In this document: positions 8,615 through 18,274 of the stretch, in pieces | Numbering within the stretch: position 1 is the first letter of the stretch | Layout: each line of letters opens with the position of its first letter | NCBI GenBank assembly: GCA_023418995.1 | Contig: JAEZYP010000065.1 | Coordinates: 1 to 64,000 of the forward strand | Origin: Bacillota bacterium | Lineage (GTDB): Bacteria; Bacillota; Clostridia; Oscillospirales; Acutalibacteraceae | Length of the DNA: 64,000 bases | Direction of reading: 5' to 3' | Program-made: the position numbers and the translations under genes | Notes under the pieces: model-generated | What the model saw: the letters and a program-made list of their open reading frames with translations, nothing else | Told to the model about the DNA's origin: nothing | The model's database searches: none

Positions 8615-9877
8615 ATGAAAGGACTGTTTCCCGATTTGAATATTTGGACTGAATTTATTGTTTCCGTACAGGGGATTTTTCAAAATACCGGTTTTGTAAC
8701 AAACGACTGGCGCAATTACATTATGATAGCCATTTCCTGTGTACTGATTTATCTGGCGATTAAAAAAGAATTTGAACCCCTTTTGCTGCTTCCAATTGCT
8801 TTCGGCATGTTATTGGTTAACCTTTTCCCTGCGATCATGAATCCTCCTGAGATAACCATGCAGTTGGTCAAGGATTACCTGGCAGCTCACGGCGGAGTCG
8901 CAGGCAACTATCCAATTGTCCATTTAAATGGATTGGATTATTACCAAATTCCTCAGGTTGGAGGTCTGTTGTATTACCTGTATCAGGGCGTTAAACTGGG
9001 AATCTACCCGCCCCTGATTTTCCTCGGAATCGGCGCTATGACAGACTTCGGTCCGCTGATTGCGAATCCAAAAAGCTTCTTATTGGGAGCCGCGGCACAG
9101 CTCGGTATCTTTACAACCTTTATCGGTGCAATTTTCCTTGGCTTTACTGGCAAACAATCAGGTGCCATTGGCATTATCGGCGGCGCAGACGGTCCAACCG
9201 CGATTTTTGTCACCACAAAGCTTGCGCCGGAGCTTTTGGGGCCGATCGCCGTAGCCGCTTATTCCTATATGGCTTTGGTTCCGATTATCCAACCTCCCAT
9301 TATGAAGGCACTGACTACTAAAAAGGAACGCAGTGTTGTGATGGAACAGCTTCGCCCCGTATCCAAGCTGGAAAAAATTCTGTTCCCGATCATCGTCACT
9401 ATTTTGATTGCCCTAATTTTACCCGACGCGGCTCCGTTGGTCGGAATGCTGATGCTTGGGAATCTCTTCCGCGAAAGCGGCGTGGTAGGGCGTATCTCCA
9501 ATACCGCACAGAATGAGCTGATGAACATCATCACGATTTTCCTTGGTGTTACCGTTGGAGCAACCGCCACCGGTTCGGTGTTCCTCTCTTTGCAAACCCT
9601 TGAGATTATTGGTCTAGGACTTCTGGCGTTCTGCTTCGGTACCGCCGGAGGCGTGCTGTTTGGCAAAGTGATGTACTGGGCGACCGGCGGTAAGGTAAAT
9701 CCGCTGATTGGTTCAGCGGGTGTTTCCGCGGTTCCTATGGCTGCCCGTGTTTCCCAAAAGGTCGGTCAGGAGGAGAATCCCGGTAACTTCCTGCTGATGC
9801 ACGCAATGGGACCGAATGTGGCAGGCGTAATTGGTTCGGCCGTTGCGGCTGGTGTTCTGATTAGTATTCTTGGTTGA
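8615..9877 (+). CDS. Na+-translocating decarboxylase, beta subunit (OadB family)
   Basis: A 420-residue polytopic protein that decarboxylates carboxybiotin and exports Na+. Family hallmarks include [28 protein letters not shown], the conserved Asp motif [13 protein letters not shown], and [19 protein letters not shown]. Roughly 10 hydrophobic segments fit the family. The ATG at 8615 has no obvious ribosome site; TTG at 8635 has AAAGGA 12 nt upstream, so the first seven residues are uncertain. It forms an operon with the gamma subunit and ends at a strong terminator. Which acyl substrate the complex uses cannot be read because alpha and biotin-carrier subunits are absent from the window. Confidence 0.93.
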   Translation: MKGLFPDLNIWTEFIVSVQGIFQNTGFVTNDWRNYIMIAISCVLIYLAIKKEFEPLLLLPIAFGMLLVNLFPAIMNPPEITMQLVKDYLAAHGGVAGNYPIVHLNGLDYYQIPQVGGLLYYLYQGVKLGIYPPLIFLGIGAMTDFGPLIANPKSFLLGAAAQLGIFTTFIGAIFLGFTGKQSGAIGIIGGADGPTAIFVTTKLAPELLGPIAVAAYSYMALVPIIQPPIMKALTTKKERSVVMEQLRPVSKLEKILFPIIVTILIALILPDAAPLVGMLMLGNLFRESGVVGRISNTAQNELMNIITIFLGVTVGATATGSVFLSLQTLEIIGLGLLAFCFGTAGGVLFGKVMYWATGGKVNPLIGSAGVSAVPMAARVSQKVGQEENPGNFLLMHAMGPNVAGVIGSAVAAGVLISILG

Positions 9878-9892
9878 TTTCACAAAACACAA

Positions 9893-9927
9893 ACACCCGC
9901 ACTGTGAAAAGGTGCGGGTGTTTTTTT
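9893..9927 (+). terminator. Terminator of the decarboxylase operon
   Basis: Perfect 10-bp stem ACACCCGCAC (9893-9902) / GTGCGGGTGT (9912-9921) followed by seven T, 16 nt after the beta-subunit stop. Confidence 0.95.
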
Positions 9928-9966
9928 GAAGCTTCCTCACAATCGGGAGCTTTCATATAAAAAATG

Positions 9967-9991
9967 AAAAGCCTGACTTATTCAGGCTTTT
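9967..9991 (-). terminator. Terminator-like hairpin downstream of the zinc-ribbon gene
   Basis: Stem AAAAGCCTGA (9967-9976) / TCAGGCTTTT (9982-9991). On the minus strand it is followed by CATTTTTTA, so it can terminate transcription arriving from the zinc-ribbon gene; on the plus strand it could back up the decarboxylase terminator. Confidence 0.7.
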
Positions 9992-10023
9992 TCAGCTTAG
10001 TGCTATTATTGCGTTAGCTGCTC

Positions 10024-10064
10024 CATAACAACAAGCTAAAGCTTAGGTTTGGCTTGTTGTTATG
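10024..10064. repeat. Perfect 13-bp inverted repeat
   Basis: CATAACAACAAGC (10024-10036) and its exact reverse complement (10052-10064) are separated by 15 nt. There is no T-tract on either side, and it lies 16 nt past the stop of the minus-strand zinc-ribbon gene. Possibly an mRNA 3' stabilising hairpin. Confidence 0.6.
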
Positions 10065-10079
10065 AGGCCAACCACATAG

Positions 10080-10346
10080 TTATCCAACTCCACCGGCATA
10101 AACAACAGACCCGTGGGGAGAAACCTCTTTTTCTGGATGGGCAGGCTGTTGGCTGGCCGATACCATAGACAGAACTACCAAAACAATAAATGCCGGAACC
10201 AGAACACATTCCAGTATCGCCAGTACTTTGATTTTGCGGCTGATTTTACTGATTTCCGTCTCTAACTGCATCTTCTCGTCAATATGAATCCCGCATTGAG
10301 CACAATAGTTTCCTTTCAGCTCATGTTTGCATTTTGGACATTTCAT
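10080..10346 (-). CDS. Small zinc-ribbon membrane protein
   Basis: An 88-residue protein starting at MKCPKCKHE (GGAGGTG 8 nt upstream). CPKC and CAQC at residues about 3-19 form a zinc ribbon, followed by a short basic helix (KISRKIK) and one transmembrane segment (about 43-65), then a tail rich in Pro, Gly and His. Zinc-ribbon plus one-helix proteins are widespread in Clostridia with no assigned role. It appears monocistronic. I infer a cytosolic metal-binding head on a membrane anchor. Confidence 0.72.
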   Translation of the reverse strand: MKCPKCKHELKGNYCAQCGIHIDEKMQLETEISKISRKIKVLAILECVLVPAFIVLVVLSMVSASQQPAHPEKEVSPHGSVVYAGGVG

Positions 10347-10545
10347 ATTAGATACACCTCCGATAATTTCCATCTTATTACAATGCAAATTATGTGTCAA
10401 TAAGAATTTATTTAATTCATGTAAGAAGTCGGGTATTTCCCACAGTCCCTTTTCAAATAGAGATAAAATCGTTCTATTTCTATCACCATGCCGCTAAAAT
10501 GGACATAGACTATATTACTGAAGAATCCTTAGGAGGCTTTAAAAA

Positions 10546-10728
10546 ATGGCATTAAGCATAACCCAGATACAGAAGATGCTGTCACGTCTTCATCAAAGAG
10601 ACAACAGCGACGATATTCAATATTCCCAGTATTTTACAAATAGCAATAATTTGTATACTACAATGGCTCAGCAGGAGTATCAGATGTTTCAAATTCGTGA
10701 TTTTCAAATACAGGATTTTCCACGTTGA
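10546..10728 (+). CDS. Small hypothetical protein
   Basis: A 60-residue ORF with a consensus AGGAGG 9 nt before the ATG and a strong terminator about 50 nt after the stop, which together make it credible. It is polar, rich in Gln, Ser, Asn and Asp (QQEYQMFQIRDFQIQDFPR at the end), without a signal peptide or transmembrane helix. I do not recognise a family. Confidence 0.55.
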   Translation: MALSITQIQKMLSRLHQRDNSDDIQYSQYFTNSNNLYTTMAQQEYQMFQIRDFQIQDFPR

Positions 10729-10776
10729 TTTTACAGCTCCTGCTTGAATGCTTGAGCATTTCTAATAAATCATGGC

Positions 10777-10801
10777 AGCCGCCTTCGGGCGGCTTTTTTT
10801 A
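10777..10801 (+). terminator. Terminator of the small 10.5-kb gene
   Basis: AGCCGCC (10777-10783), UUCG tetraloop, GGCGGCT (10788-10794), then a run of T. A textbook Rho-independent terminator with a stable UUCG loop. Confidence 0.95.
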
Positions 10802-10858
10802 TTTTAGTTAATCGCCAATAAAGAATATTTAAATTACAAAAGATATCCTTGGAGGTTT

Positions 10859-10960
10859 ATGCTAATTGATAGAAGAAAACTGAAACAATGGACAAAATAT
10901 AATGAAAGGAGGCAATTGTTTTATTTCTTATATAATTTTTATTGGAGAGTGATTTTATGA
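10859..10960 (+). CDS. Possible 33-residue leader peptide, translationally coupled
   Basis: ATG at 10859 has GGAGG 4 nt upstream and reads 33 codons of a basic, aromatic peptide (MLIDRRKLKQWTKYNERR, then LFYFLYNFYW and a short end). Its TGA overlaps the ATG of the DUF2680 gene in an ATGA junction. The ribosome site and stop-start overlap favour real translation, but there is no homology I can name; it could be a regulatory upstream ORF. Confidence 0.45.
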   Translation: MLIDRRKLKQWTKYNERRQLFYFLYNFYWRVIL

Positions 10961-11397
10961 AAAAATCTTTCACAGCAGGATTTCTTGTTTTATTGCTGGT
11001 TGGCACAATGAACATGCCGTCCTTCTCCGCTGAAAGCATAAAATTCAACAGAACGGAAACGACCGCATCTATTCGCGAAGTGCACTGTAAATCACCGTTA
11101 ACTCCCGAACAAAAAGCGGAAATAGAAGTAAAAAGAAAAGCCTGGATTGCAAAAATGCAGGAATCACAAAAGAAATGGTCTGCTCTGACCGATGCTCAAA
11201 AAAACGAAATTTATGACTTGGTCGATAAACAGATTGATATTAAAATTCAAACGATTGACCGAATGGCGACAAACGGTGTCATTGATAAAGACACCGCTGA
11301 TAAAATGAAGTCCGGACTGACCGAGCGCAAGGTCAATATGCGGAAATCCGGCGCAATGCCATTGTTTGGTTTTGGAAAAAGGCATTATCAGAAATAG
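10957..11397 (+). CDS. DUF2680 (YckD-like) secreted protein
   Basis: A 146-residue exported protein starting at MKKSFTAGF (GGAGAG 8 nt upstream; a TTG 15 nt upstream is ignored). The signal peptide is clear (residues 1-23, hydrophobic LVLLLVGTMNM, cleavage near FSA-E). The mature part is a helical, charged DUF2680 domain: LTPEQKAEIEVKRKAWIAKM ... VDKQIDIKIQTIDRMATNGVIDKDTADKMK, the usual family pattern. Family function is unknown; an envelope role is inferred from the signal peptide. Confidence 0.82.
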   Translation: MKKSFTAGFLVLLLVGTMNMPSFSAESIKFNRTETTASIREVHCKSPLTPEQKAEIEVKRKAWIAKMQESQKKWSALTDAQKNEIYDLVDKQIDIKIQTIDRMATNGVIDKDTADKMKSGLTERKVNMRKSGAMPLFGFGKRHYQK

Positions 11398-11489
11398 TTT
11401 TTCATTGTTTGATTCTTTGATTTGAATTAATTCTTCCCTCACAGACGTCCTCCGCCAGCTAAAAGCTTGCGATCCTGTTCGTATTATAA

Positions 11490-11523
11490 AAAATCCCGTC
11501 AAACTGATATTTGACGGGATTTT
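11490..11523. terminator. Bidirectional terminator between the DUF2680 gene and gdhA
   Basis: Perfect 14-bp stem AAAATCCCGTCAAA (11490-11503) / TTTGACGGGATTTT (11510-11523). A-rich on one side and T-rich on the other, so it serves both convergent genes. Confidence 0.92.
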
Positions 11524-11565
11524 ATGCATCATTTTCTTAATTTGGATACAGACCTTGGCAATGCC

Positions 11566-12909
<1,344 letters not shown>

Positions 12910-12961
12910 CTAAATAAAACTTATTAGAGATAGTGAATAAGACTATCAATATTTATTTAAC

Positions 12962-12990
12962 ATATTATCACGTAAAATCGATGAAATCAA
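12962..12990 (-). promoter_or_regulatory. gdhA promoter
   Basis: Minus strand: -35 TTGATT (12990-12985), 17-nt spacer, -10 TAATAT (12967-12962). One arm of an inverted repeat (ACGTAAAAT, 12970-12978) lies inside the spacer. Confidence 0.78.
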
Positions 12991-13020
12991 CACAAAAACT
13001 TAAAATAATTCATTTTACGT
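12970..13020. promoter_or_regulatory. Split palindrome at the gdhA promoter, candidate operator
   Basis: ACGTAAAAT (12970-12978) and ATTTTACGT (13012-13020) are exact 9-bp inverted copies about 42 bp apart centre to centre. One lies between -35 and -10, the other upstream of -35. This is the geometry of a repressor using two half-sites or a loop. No regulator is identified. Confidence 0.45.
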
Positions 13021-13207
13021 AAGTGTTTTTTTAATTAATGAAAGTCCTGGAAGGTTTACTGGAAAAGCATTCCAGTTTTAAGAACTGTGAACCCCTTTTG
13101 ATTTGGACTCTATCGTCGATTGCTACATTTTGTATCGAACTCCGCCGAACCGGGAGCTGAGTCTAGATTTCTTGGGCAAAGCCAGTAAATCAGCGCTTTA
13201 CGCACAG

Positions 13208-13242
13208 ATGGAGAACCCCCGGCATAGCCGGGGGTTCTCCAT
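13208..13242 (-). repeat. 16-bp perfect hairpin (CCCGGC-type palindrome) after pfkA
   Basis: ATGGAGAACCCCCGGC (13208-13223), loop ATA, and the exact complement (13227-13242). It lies 36 nt past the pfkA stop but lacks a T-tract. Its core CCCGGC-loop-GCCGGG recurs at 22930 and, degenerate, at 54369. It could act as a terminator or mRNA 3' end, or be a REP-like repeat. The rest of the 12.99-13.27 kb gap holds no gene that I can see. Confidence 0.75.
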
Positions 13243-13277
13243 CCCTTATCCGGGCCTTCTGAACAATCCCAGATTCA

Positions 13278-14246
13278 TTAGATTGAAATCACATGTGCCA
13301 AATCATAGAGTTTTTTATCGAAGGTTCTCTTCATATCTAACGCTTCGGTAATATCGAGGTCAACAATTTTTCCATCGCGCATAACGACTACACGGTTACT
13401 CTTGCCATTAAATAGCAGCTCCGCAGCACAATAACCCATTTCACTACCAACAACACGGTCGCGAACCGTCGGAGAACCGCCGCGCTGTACATGACCAAGA
13501 ACCGTCGCTCTGGTTTCAATCCCGGTAGCTGCTTCGATGTCTTTTGCAAGCTTATCAACACCGCCGACACCTTCCGCAACAACAATAATAAAATGCTTTT
13601 TCCCGGTTTTCTGCGTAAACTGCATTCTTTCAATAATATCCCTCTGAAAGTCATAAGGAACTTCCGGAACTAAAATAGAGGTTGCGCCGACCGCAATACC
13701 GGTCTGCAAGGCCAGGTCGCCGCAGCGTCTGCCCATAACCTCAACCACACTGCAGCGGTCATGGGATTCGGTCGTGTCGCGCAGGCGATCAACCATATCT
13801 ACCGCGGTATTCATTGCGGTATCATAGCCGATCGTATAGTCACTGGAAGCAATATCATTATCTATCGTTCCCGGCACGCCGATGCAGGGAATTCCAGCTC
13901 CCGTCAAATCCCTGGCGCCGCGGAAGGAGCCGTCGCCGCCGATTACCACAACGCCTTCGATTCCAAGCTTGCGGCAATTGTCCGCCGCTTTCTGAACACC
14001 GGCCGCCGTGTTAAACTCAGGGCTGCGGGCAGTAAACAAAGCGGTTCCGCCATGGTGGATAATATCGGATACGCTTCTTAAATTCATTTCAAAAACGTCC
14101 CCGTTTAAGAGACCGTTATAGCCCCTTCGAACTCCCATTACGCGCATGCCGTAAGAAATTCCAGCTCTTACAACCGCTCTAACCGCAGCGTTCATTCCCG
14201 GAGCGTCACCCCCGCTGGTCAAAACAGCGATAGTTTTCGTACTCAT
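13278..14246 (-). CDS. pfkA: 6-phosphofructokinase
   Basis: A 322-residue ATP-dependent PFK, the committed step of glycolysis. Key motifs are complete: TSGGDAPGMNAA, GYNGLL, GGDGSFRGA, the catalytic GTIDNDI with TIGYDTAMNT, and VEVMGRRCGDLAL. GGDGS (rather than GGDD) favours the ATP-using enzyme over the PPi type. The ATG has AGGGGG upstream. It follows dnaE by 129 nt and has its own promoter, though dnaE-pfkA adjacency is a conserved clostridial arrangement. Confidence 0.96.
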   Translation of the reverse strand: MSTKTIAVLTSGGDAPGMNAAVRAVVRAGISYGMRVMGVRRGYNGLLNGDVFEMNLRSVSDIIHHGGTALFTARSPEFNTAAGVQKAADNCRKLGIEGVVVIGGDGSFRGARDLTGAGIPCIGVPGTIDNDIASSDYTIGYDTAMNTAVDMVDRLRDTTESHDRCSVVEVMGRRCGDLALQTGIAVGATSILVPEVPYDFQRDIIERMQFTQKTGKKHFIIVVAEGVGGVDKLAKDIEAATGIETRATVLGHVQRGGSPTVRDRVVGSEMGYCAAELLFNGKSNRVVVMRDGKIVDLDITEALDMKRTFDKKLYDLAHVISI

Positions 14247-14293
14247 TTGTTCGTCCCCCTAAAGAAATTATGTCGATACATATATTATAACAC

Positions 14294-14323
14294 ATTATAA
14301 TATATTTCGCCGATAATAATCAA
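14294..14323 (-). promoter_or_regulatory. pfkA promoter
   Basis: Minus strand: -35 TTGATT (14323-14318), 18-nt spacer, -10 TATAAT (14299-14294). Two 12-bp direct repeats lie directly upstream. Confidence 0.78.
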
Positions 14324-14330
14324 CATAGAA

Positions 14331-14363
14331 ATATGGATTTTTATCTCACCTATATGGATTTTT
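14331..14363. repeat. 12-bp direct repeats upstream of the pfkA promoter
   Basis: ATATGGATTTTT occurs at 14331-14342 and again at 14352-14363. The 21-bp period (two helical turns) puts both on the same DNA face next to the pfkA -35, the usual layout for a transcription-factor site. Confidence 0.5.
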
Positions 14364-14375
14364 GATTCAGTTAAT

Positions 14376-17300
14376 CTAGACCACCGCAACATTATTCTCA
14401 CCAAGAAGCCTAACCAACTCCCGAATCAGGCTGTCGTTGACACTCACGCTCATAGAAGCCGGCGCGCGCAGCAATTTCTTGGTATCCTGGAAATATAAAT
14501 ACAGTTGTGTGGCACCATCAAATATGGCCAAATATTGCATCGCCTTTTTATATTCTTTGCTGTCTTCGCCGGGAAGTTTCAGGTACAGCCCGGGGCGGCT
14601 CGATTTCCTGCGCATCTCTTCGCCGGAATTTTCGACTGCATGCAGAGATGGTGCAGGCCCAGCTGTCTCACAAATCAGTTTCGCGTCTTCCTCCTCTCGA
14701 AGGCTGATTCTCCCAAACAGTTTTACAATCCGTCCTTCGGAAAGCCACTCTGCGTATTGGGAGAGAATTTTTGGGAAAACCAGCACTTCCATGGAACCGT
14801 ACATATCCTCCAGCGTCACAAACGCCATCGTACTGTTGCTTTTGGTAACCTTCAGCTTGATGGAAGAAATGATTCCCAAAAGCGTAACGATGTCGCCGTC
14901 ATGGAAACGACCCTGCTCCTCCCGAACATCCTCCAGAATTTCTCCCGTTTTGCTCGCGTGGATTTTTTCGTAGCAATCCAGATATTCCGCCATCGGGTGA
15001 CCGGAAAGATACATTCCGGTTACTTCCTTTTCCATTGCAAGCTTATCTGTCAGATTAAAATCCGGCATAGTCGCGATGGCGAATTCATCTTCCCGAGAAT
15101 CCAGCACGTTTTCAAAAAATCCCATCTGCCCTTCCACATTGCGTCTTTTGTCATCATCCAGATGATCCATGATTGCGGAGGAACTGGTAAACATCTGTCG
15201 GCGGTTATAGCCAAGCTGATCCAAAGCGCCGCACTTTACGAGGCTTTCCAGAGTACGACGGTTCAATTCGCCGTACATGCGCTTACAAAAGCTGTAAAAG
15301 GAGGTAAATTTCCCGTTTTCCGAACGTTCCTTCAGCAGGCGGGTAATAAAGCCTTTTCCGAGGTTCCGCACGGCAAGAAGCCCGAAACGTATATTCTTTT
15401 CTGAAACATTAAAGCCAAGCCCACTTTCGTTCACATGGGGCGGCAAAACGCGGATTCCCAAACGCAGGCATTCGGCGATATAAGTCGACAGCTTGCTGTT
15501 AAAATCGAGTACGCTCGTTAGCAGAGCGGCCATATATTCACGCGGATAGTAGCATTTAAGCCATGCGGTCTGATAGCTGATCAAAGCATAGGCGGCGGCA
15601 TGGGATTTGTTAAAGGCATAGGAAGCAAAGCTTGCCATTTCGCCGTAGATTGCCTTGGCGGTCGGCTCGTCCACACCGCGGCGAATACAGCCCTCCACCT
15701 CCACTTCCCCATTTCCATTGGTCAGACCGTAGATAAAGATTTCACTCTCCCGTTCCATGACCTCAGCTTTTTTCTTACTCATGGCGCGGCGGACAATATC
15801 CGCGCGGCCAAGCGAATAGCCCGCAAGCTTCTGAAAAATTTGCATGACCTGTTCCTGATAAACAATACAGCCATAGGTAACATCCAAAATATCCCTTAAC
15901 AGCGGATGACGGTAGGTAACCCTCTCAGGATGGTGGCGGTTTTCGATATAACGAGGGATGGATTCCATCGGACCCGGACGGTAAAGGGAGTTAACCGCAA
16001 TAAGATCTTCCAAGCGCTCCGGCCCAAGCTGCATGAGAACGCTGCGCATTCCTCCGGATTCAAATTGGAAAATTCCGTCTGTAGCGCCGGTTGCCAGCAT
16101 ACGGTATATTTTCGGGTCGTCGGTTCGAACATCTTCAATTCGAAACCCCGGATTTCTTTCCGCAATCATTTCCTGCGCATATCGGATTACAGAAAGATTT
16201 CGCAGACCGAGAAAATCCATTTTCAGCAAACCAAGCTCTTCCAGCGTGGTCATGGTATACTGCGTAACAATAGAATCGTTGTTTTTCGCCAGAGGCACGT
16301 ATTCGGCGACCGGCTTATCCGTAATGACAACCCCCGCCGCATGGGTGGAGGCATTGCGCGGCATCCCCTCAAGCTTGCGCGCCATATCGATCAGCTCATG
16401 AACCTGCGGATCGGTATCGTACCGCTGTTTTAACTCACTGGAAGCGACCAAGGCCTTATCCAGCGTAATATTCAGTTCTGTGGGCACCAGCTTTGCGATG
16501 CCATCCACCGCCGCGTACGGCACCGCCATCGCACGGCCGACGTCCCGAATAGAGCCACGCGCCGCCATTGTTCCGAATGTAACGATTTGGGCGACATGGT
16601 CGGCGCCGTATTTGCGTATCACATACTCGATCATTTCCTGACGGCGCTCATCGGAGAAATCGATATCGAAGTCCGGCATGCTGACGCGCTCCGGGTTCAG
16701 GAAACGTTCAAACAGCAGGTTATACTGGATCGGGTCGATGCCGGTAATCCCAATGCAGTAGGCTGCAAGACTTCCGGCGCCGGAGCCTCTGCCCGGTCCT
16801 ACGGGAATTCCGGCCTCCTTCGCGTAGCGCACAAAATCATGGACGATCAAATAATAATTGACGTACCCCATCTTTTCGATGGTTGCCAGCTCATATTCGA
16901 GGCGGTCTACCAAGGCTTTGGAGGGGTTTTCTCCGTAATTGCAGTACAGTCCCTCATAGCATTTTCCCCGGAAATACGCGGCATTTTCCTGCCCGTTGGG
17001 TGTATCGAAATGCGGCAGCTTGGTCTTGCCGAACTCAAACTCCACGTTGCAGCGTTGGGCAATCTTTACGGTGTTATCCGCGGCTTCGGGATACTGCGGA
17101 AACAGCGCGCGCATTTCTTCTTCCGTTTTATAATAAAACTGGTCACTGCCGAAATCCATTGCATCCTTATCCTCAATGGTATGGTTGGTCTGAATACATA
17201 AAAGGATATGATGCATTTTGCTGTCTTCCCGGTTGATATAATGACAGTCGTTGGTCACAACGAGCGGAATCCCGGTCTCGGAGGACAACTGGATAATGGA

Positions 17301-17858
17301 AGGATTAATTCGCTTCTGATCACGGATTCCGTGATCCTGAAGCTCCAGATAAAAATGGTCTTTACCGAAGATAGATTCGTACCTTAGGGCGGCCTCTTTG
17401 GCGGCATTATAATCCCCCGCGGTAAGGGCACGCGGTATTTCGCCTGCAAGGCAGGCGGAAAGCGCGATTAAGCCTTCGTGATATTTTTCCAGAAGCTCGA
17501 AATCCACACGCGGCTTGCTGTAAAACCCCTCCGTCCAGGATTGGGACACCATAGCAATCAGATTCTGATAACCGGTATCGTTTTCACACAGAAGCACCAG
17601 ATGACGGCTTTCCGAATCCAATTCATGGGTTTTATCGAAGCGTGTCCTTTGTGCTACATAAACCTCACAGCCGATAATCGGCTTGATTCCTTTTTTTTTC
17701 GCCGCTTTATAAAAATCGACCGCGCCGTACATTACGCCGTGGTCGGTGATGGCGACGGCGGTATCTCCCCTGGCGGCGGCGGTATCAATCAACTGTTGAA
17801 TGCGGCACGCGCCGTCGAGCAGGCTGTATTCCGTATGCAGATGCAGATGCACAAACAT
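14376..17858 (-). CDS. dnaE: DNA polymerase III subunit alpha
   Basis: The 1160-residue replicative polymerase of the DnaE type. It begins with the PHP domain (MFVHLHLHTEYSLLDGA, residues 1 to about 200, with ITDHGVMYG). The palm shows the catalytic aspartates in VSMPDFDIDFSDERR and GPGRGSGAGSLAAYCIGITGIDP; the tHhH finger KSHAAAYALISYQTAWLKCYYP follows; and a C-terminal OB fold (about 990-1080) shows IVTLLGIISSIKLKVTKSNSTMAFVTLEDMYG. Length is normal. Strong AAAGGAGGG site. It lies 15 nt after the YjbR-like gene in the core operon. It lacks the exonuclease domain that a PolC would have. Confidence 0.97.
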   Translation of the reverse strand: MFVHLHLHTEYSLLDGACRIQQLIDTAAARGDTAVAITDHGVMYGAVDFYKAAKKKGIKPIIGCEVYVAQRTRFDKTHELDSESRHLVLLCENDTGYQNLIAMVSQSWTEGFYSKPRVDFELLEKYHEGLIALSACLAGEIPRALTAGDYNAAKEAALRYESIFGKDHFYLELQDHGIRDQKRINPSIIQLSSETGIPLVVTNDCHYINREDSKMHHILLCIQTNHTIEDKDAMDFGSDQFYYKTEEEMRALFPQYPEAADNTVKIAQRCNVEFEFGKTKLPHFDTPNGQENAAYFRGKCYEGLYCNYGENPSKALVDRLEYELATIEKMGYVNYYLIVHDFVRYAKEAGIPVGPGRGSGAGSLAAYCIGITGIDPIQYNLLFERFLNPERVSMPDFDIDFSDERRQEMIEYVIRKYGADHVAQIVTFGTMAARGSIRDVGRAMAVPYAAVDGIAKLVPTELNITLDKALVASSELKQRYDTDPQVHELIDMARKLEGMPRNASTHAAGVVITDKPVAEYVPLAKNNDSIVTQYTMTTLEELGLLKMDFLGLRNLSVIRYAQEMIAERNPGFRIEDVRTDDPKIYRMLATGATDGIFQFESGGMRSVLMQLGPERLEDLIAVNSLYRPGPMESIPRYIENRHHPERVTYRHPLLRDILDVTYGCIVYQEQVMQIFQKLAGYSLGRADIVRRAMSKKKAEVMERESEIFIYGLTNGNGEVEVEGCIRRGVDEPTAKAIYGEMASFASYAFNKSHAAAYALISYQTAWLKCYYPREYMAALLTSVLDFNSKLSTYIAECLRLGIRVLPPHVNESGLGFNVSEKNIRFGLLAVRNLGKGFITRLLKERSENGKFTSFYSFCKRMYGELNRRTLESLVKCGALDQLGYNRRQMFTSSSAIMDHLDDDKRRNVEGQMGFFENVLDSREDEFAIATMPDFNLTDKLAMEKEVTGMYLSGHPMAEYLDCYEKIHASKTGEILEDVREEQGRFHDGDIVTLLGIISSIKLKVTKSNSTMAFVTLEDMYGSMEVLVFPKILSQYAEWLSEGRIVKLFGRISLREEEDAKLICETAGPAPSLHAVENSGEEMRRKSSRPGLYLKLPGEDSKEYKKAMQYLAIFDGATQLYLYFQDTKKLLRAPASMSVSVNDSLIRELVRLLGENNVAVV

Positions 17859-17873
17859 TTGCGTGCCCTCCTT

Positions 17874-18230
17874 TTACCCGAGTATTTCTTCCCTTGCCTT
17901 TTTGCTGAACGTATCCAAAAGCGTTTCATAGGACTTGTCCAGCATATCCCGTACTATCTCATCCGGTACTTCGCCCTCAAGATAAAGGGAGTTCCAGTGC
18001 TCCTTATTCATGTAATAGCCGGGTACGATGTCTTCGTATTTCTGCTGGAGCAGGCTGCCGAACGCCGGCTCCAGCTTCATGGTCAAAATGGGTTTTCCGT
18101 ATTTATCACCGCCCTGCATCGCAAACATCTTTCCCTGAATCATATAGCGCGTTGCCTGCCATTCCGGCTTATAATCCTTTTCCACGCCTTTCATTGCAAG
18201 AAGGTAAGAATCGAACCACTCGTATTTCAT
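17874..18230 (-). CDS. MmcQ/YjbR family DNA-binding-fold protein
   Basis: A 118-residue protein of the MmcQ/YjbR family (DUF419): YMIQGKMFAMQGGDKYGKPILTMKLEPAFGSLLQQKYEDIVPGYYMNKEHWNSLYLEG matches the family core, including the conserved MNKEHW. The fold is CyaY-like; members are described as DNA-binding by fold only and the role is unclear. GGAGGTG lies 8 nt upstream of the ATG. It is inserted between whiA and dnaE in the core operon. Confidence 0.85.
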   Translation of the reverse strand: MKYEWFDSYLLAMKGVEKDYKPEWQATRYMIQGKMFAMQGGDKYGKPILTMKLEPAFGSLLQQKYEDIVPGYYMNKEHWNSLYLEGEVPDEIVRDMLDKSYETLLDTFSKKAREEILG

Positions 18231-18274
18231 AATGGCACCTCCAAATTACTGATAGAACAGAACTGCCCCGCCTC

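Noticed and set aside
13103..13351. 82-codon plus-strand ORF near the pfkA 3' end
   Set aside because: It runs through a perfect hairpin into antisense pfkA and has no ribosome site.
14505..15404. 299-codon plus-strand ORF opposite dnaE
   Set aside because: It is antisense to a strongly supported dnaE reading frame and has no ribosome site or protein-like composition.
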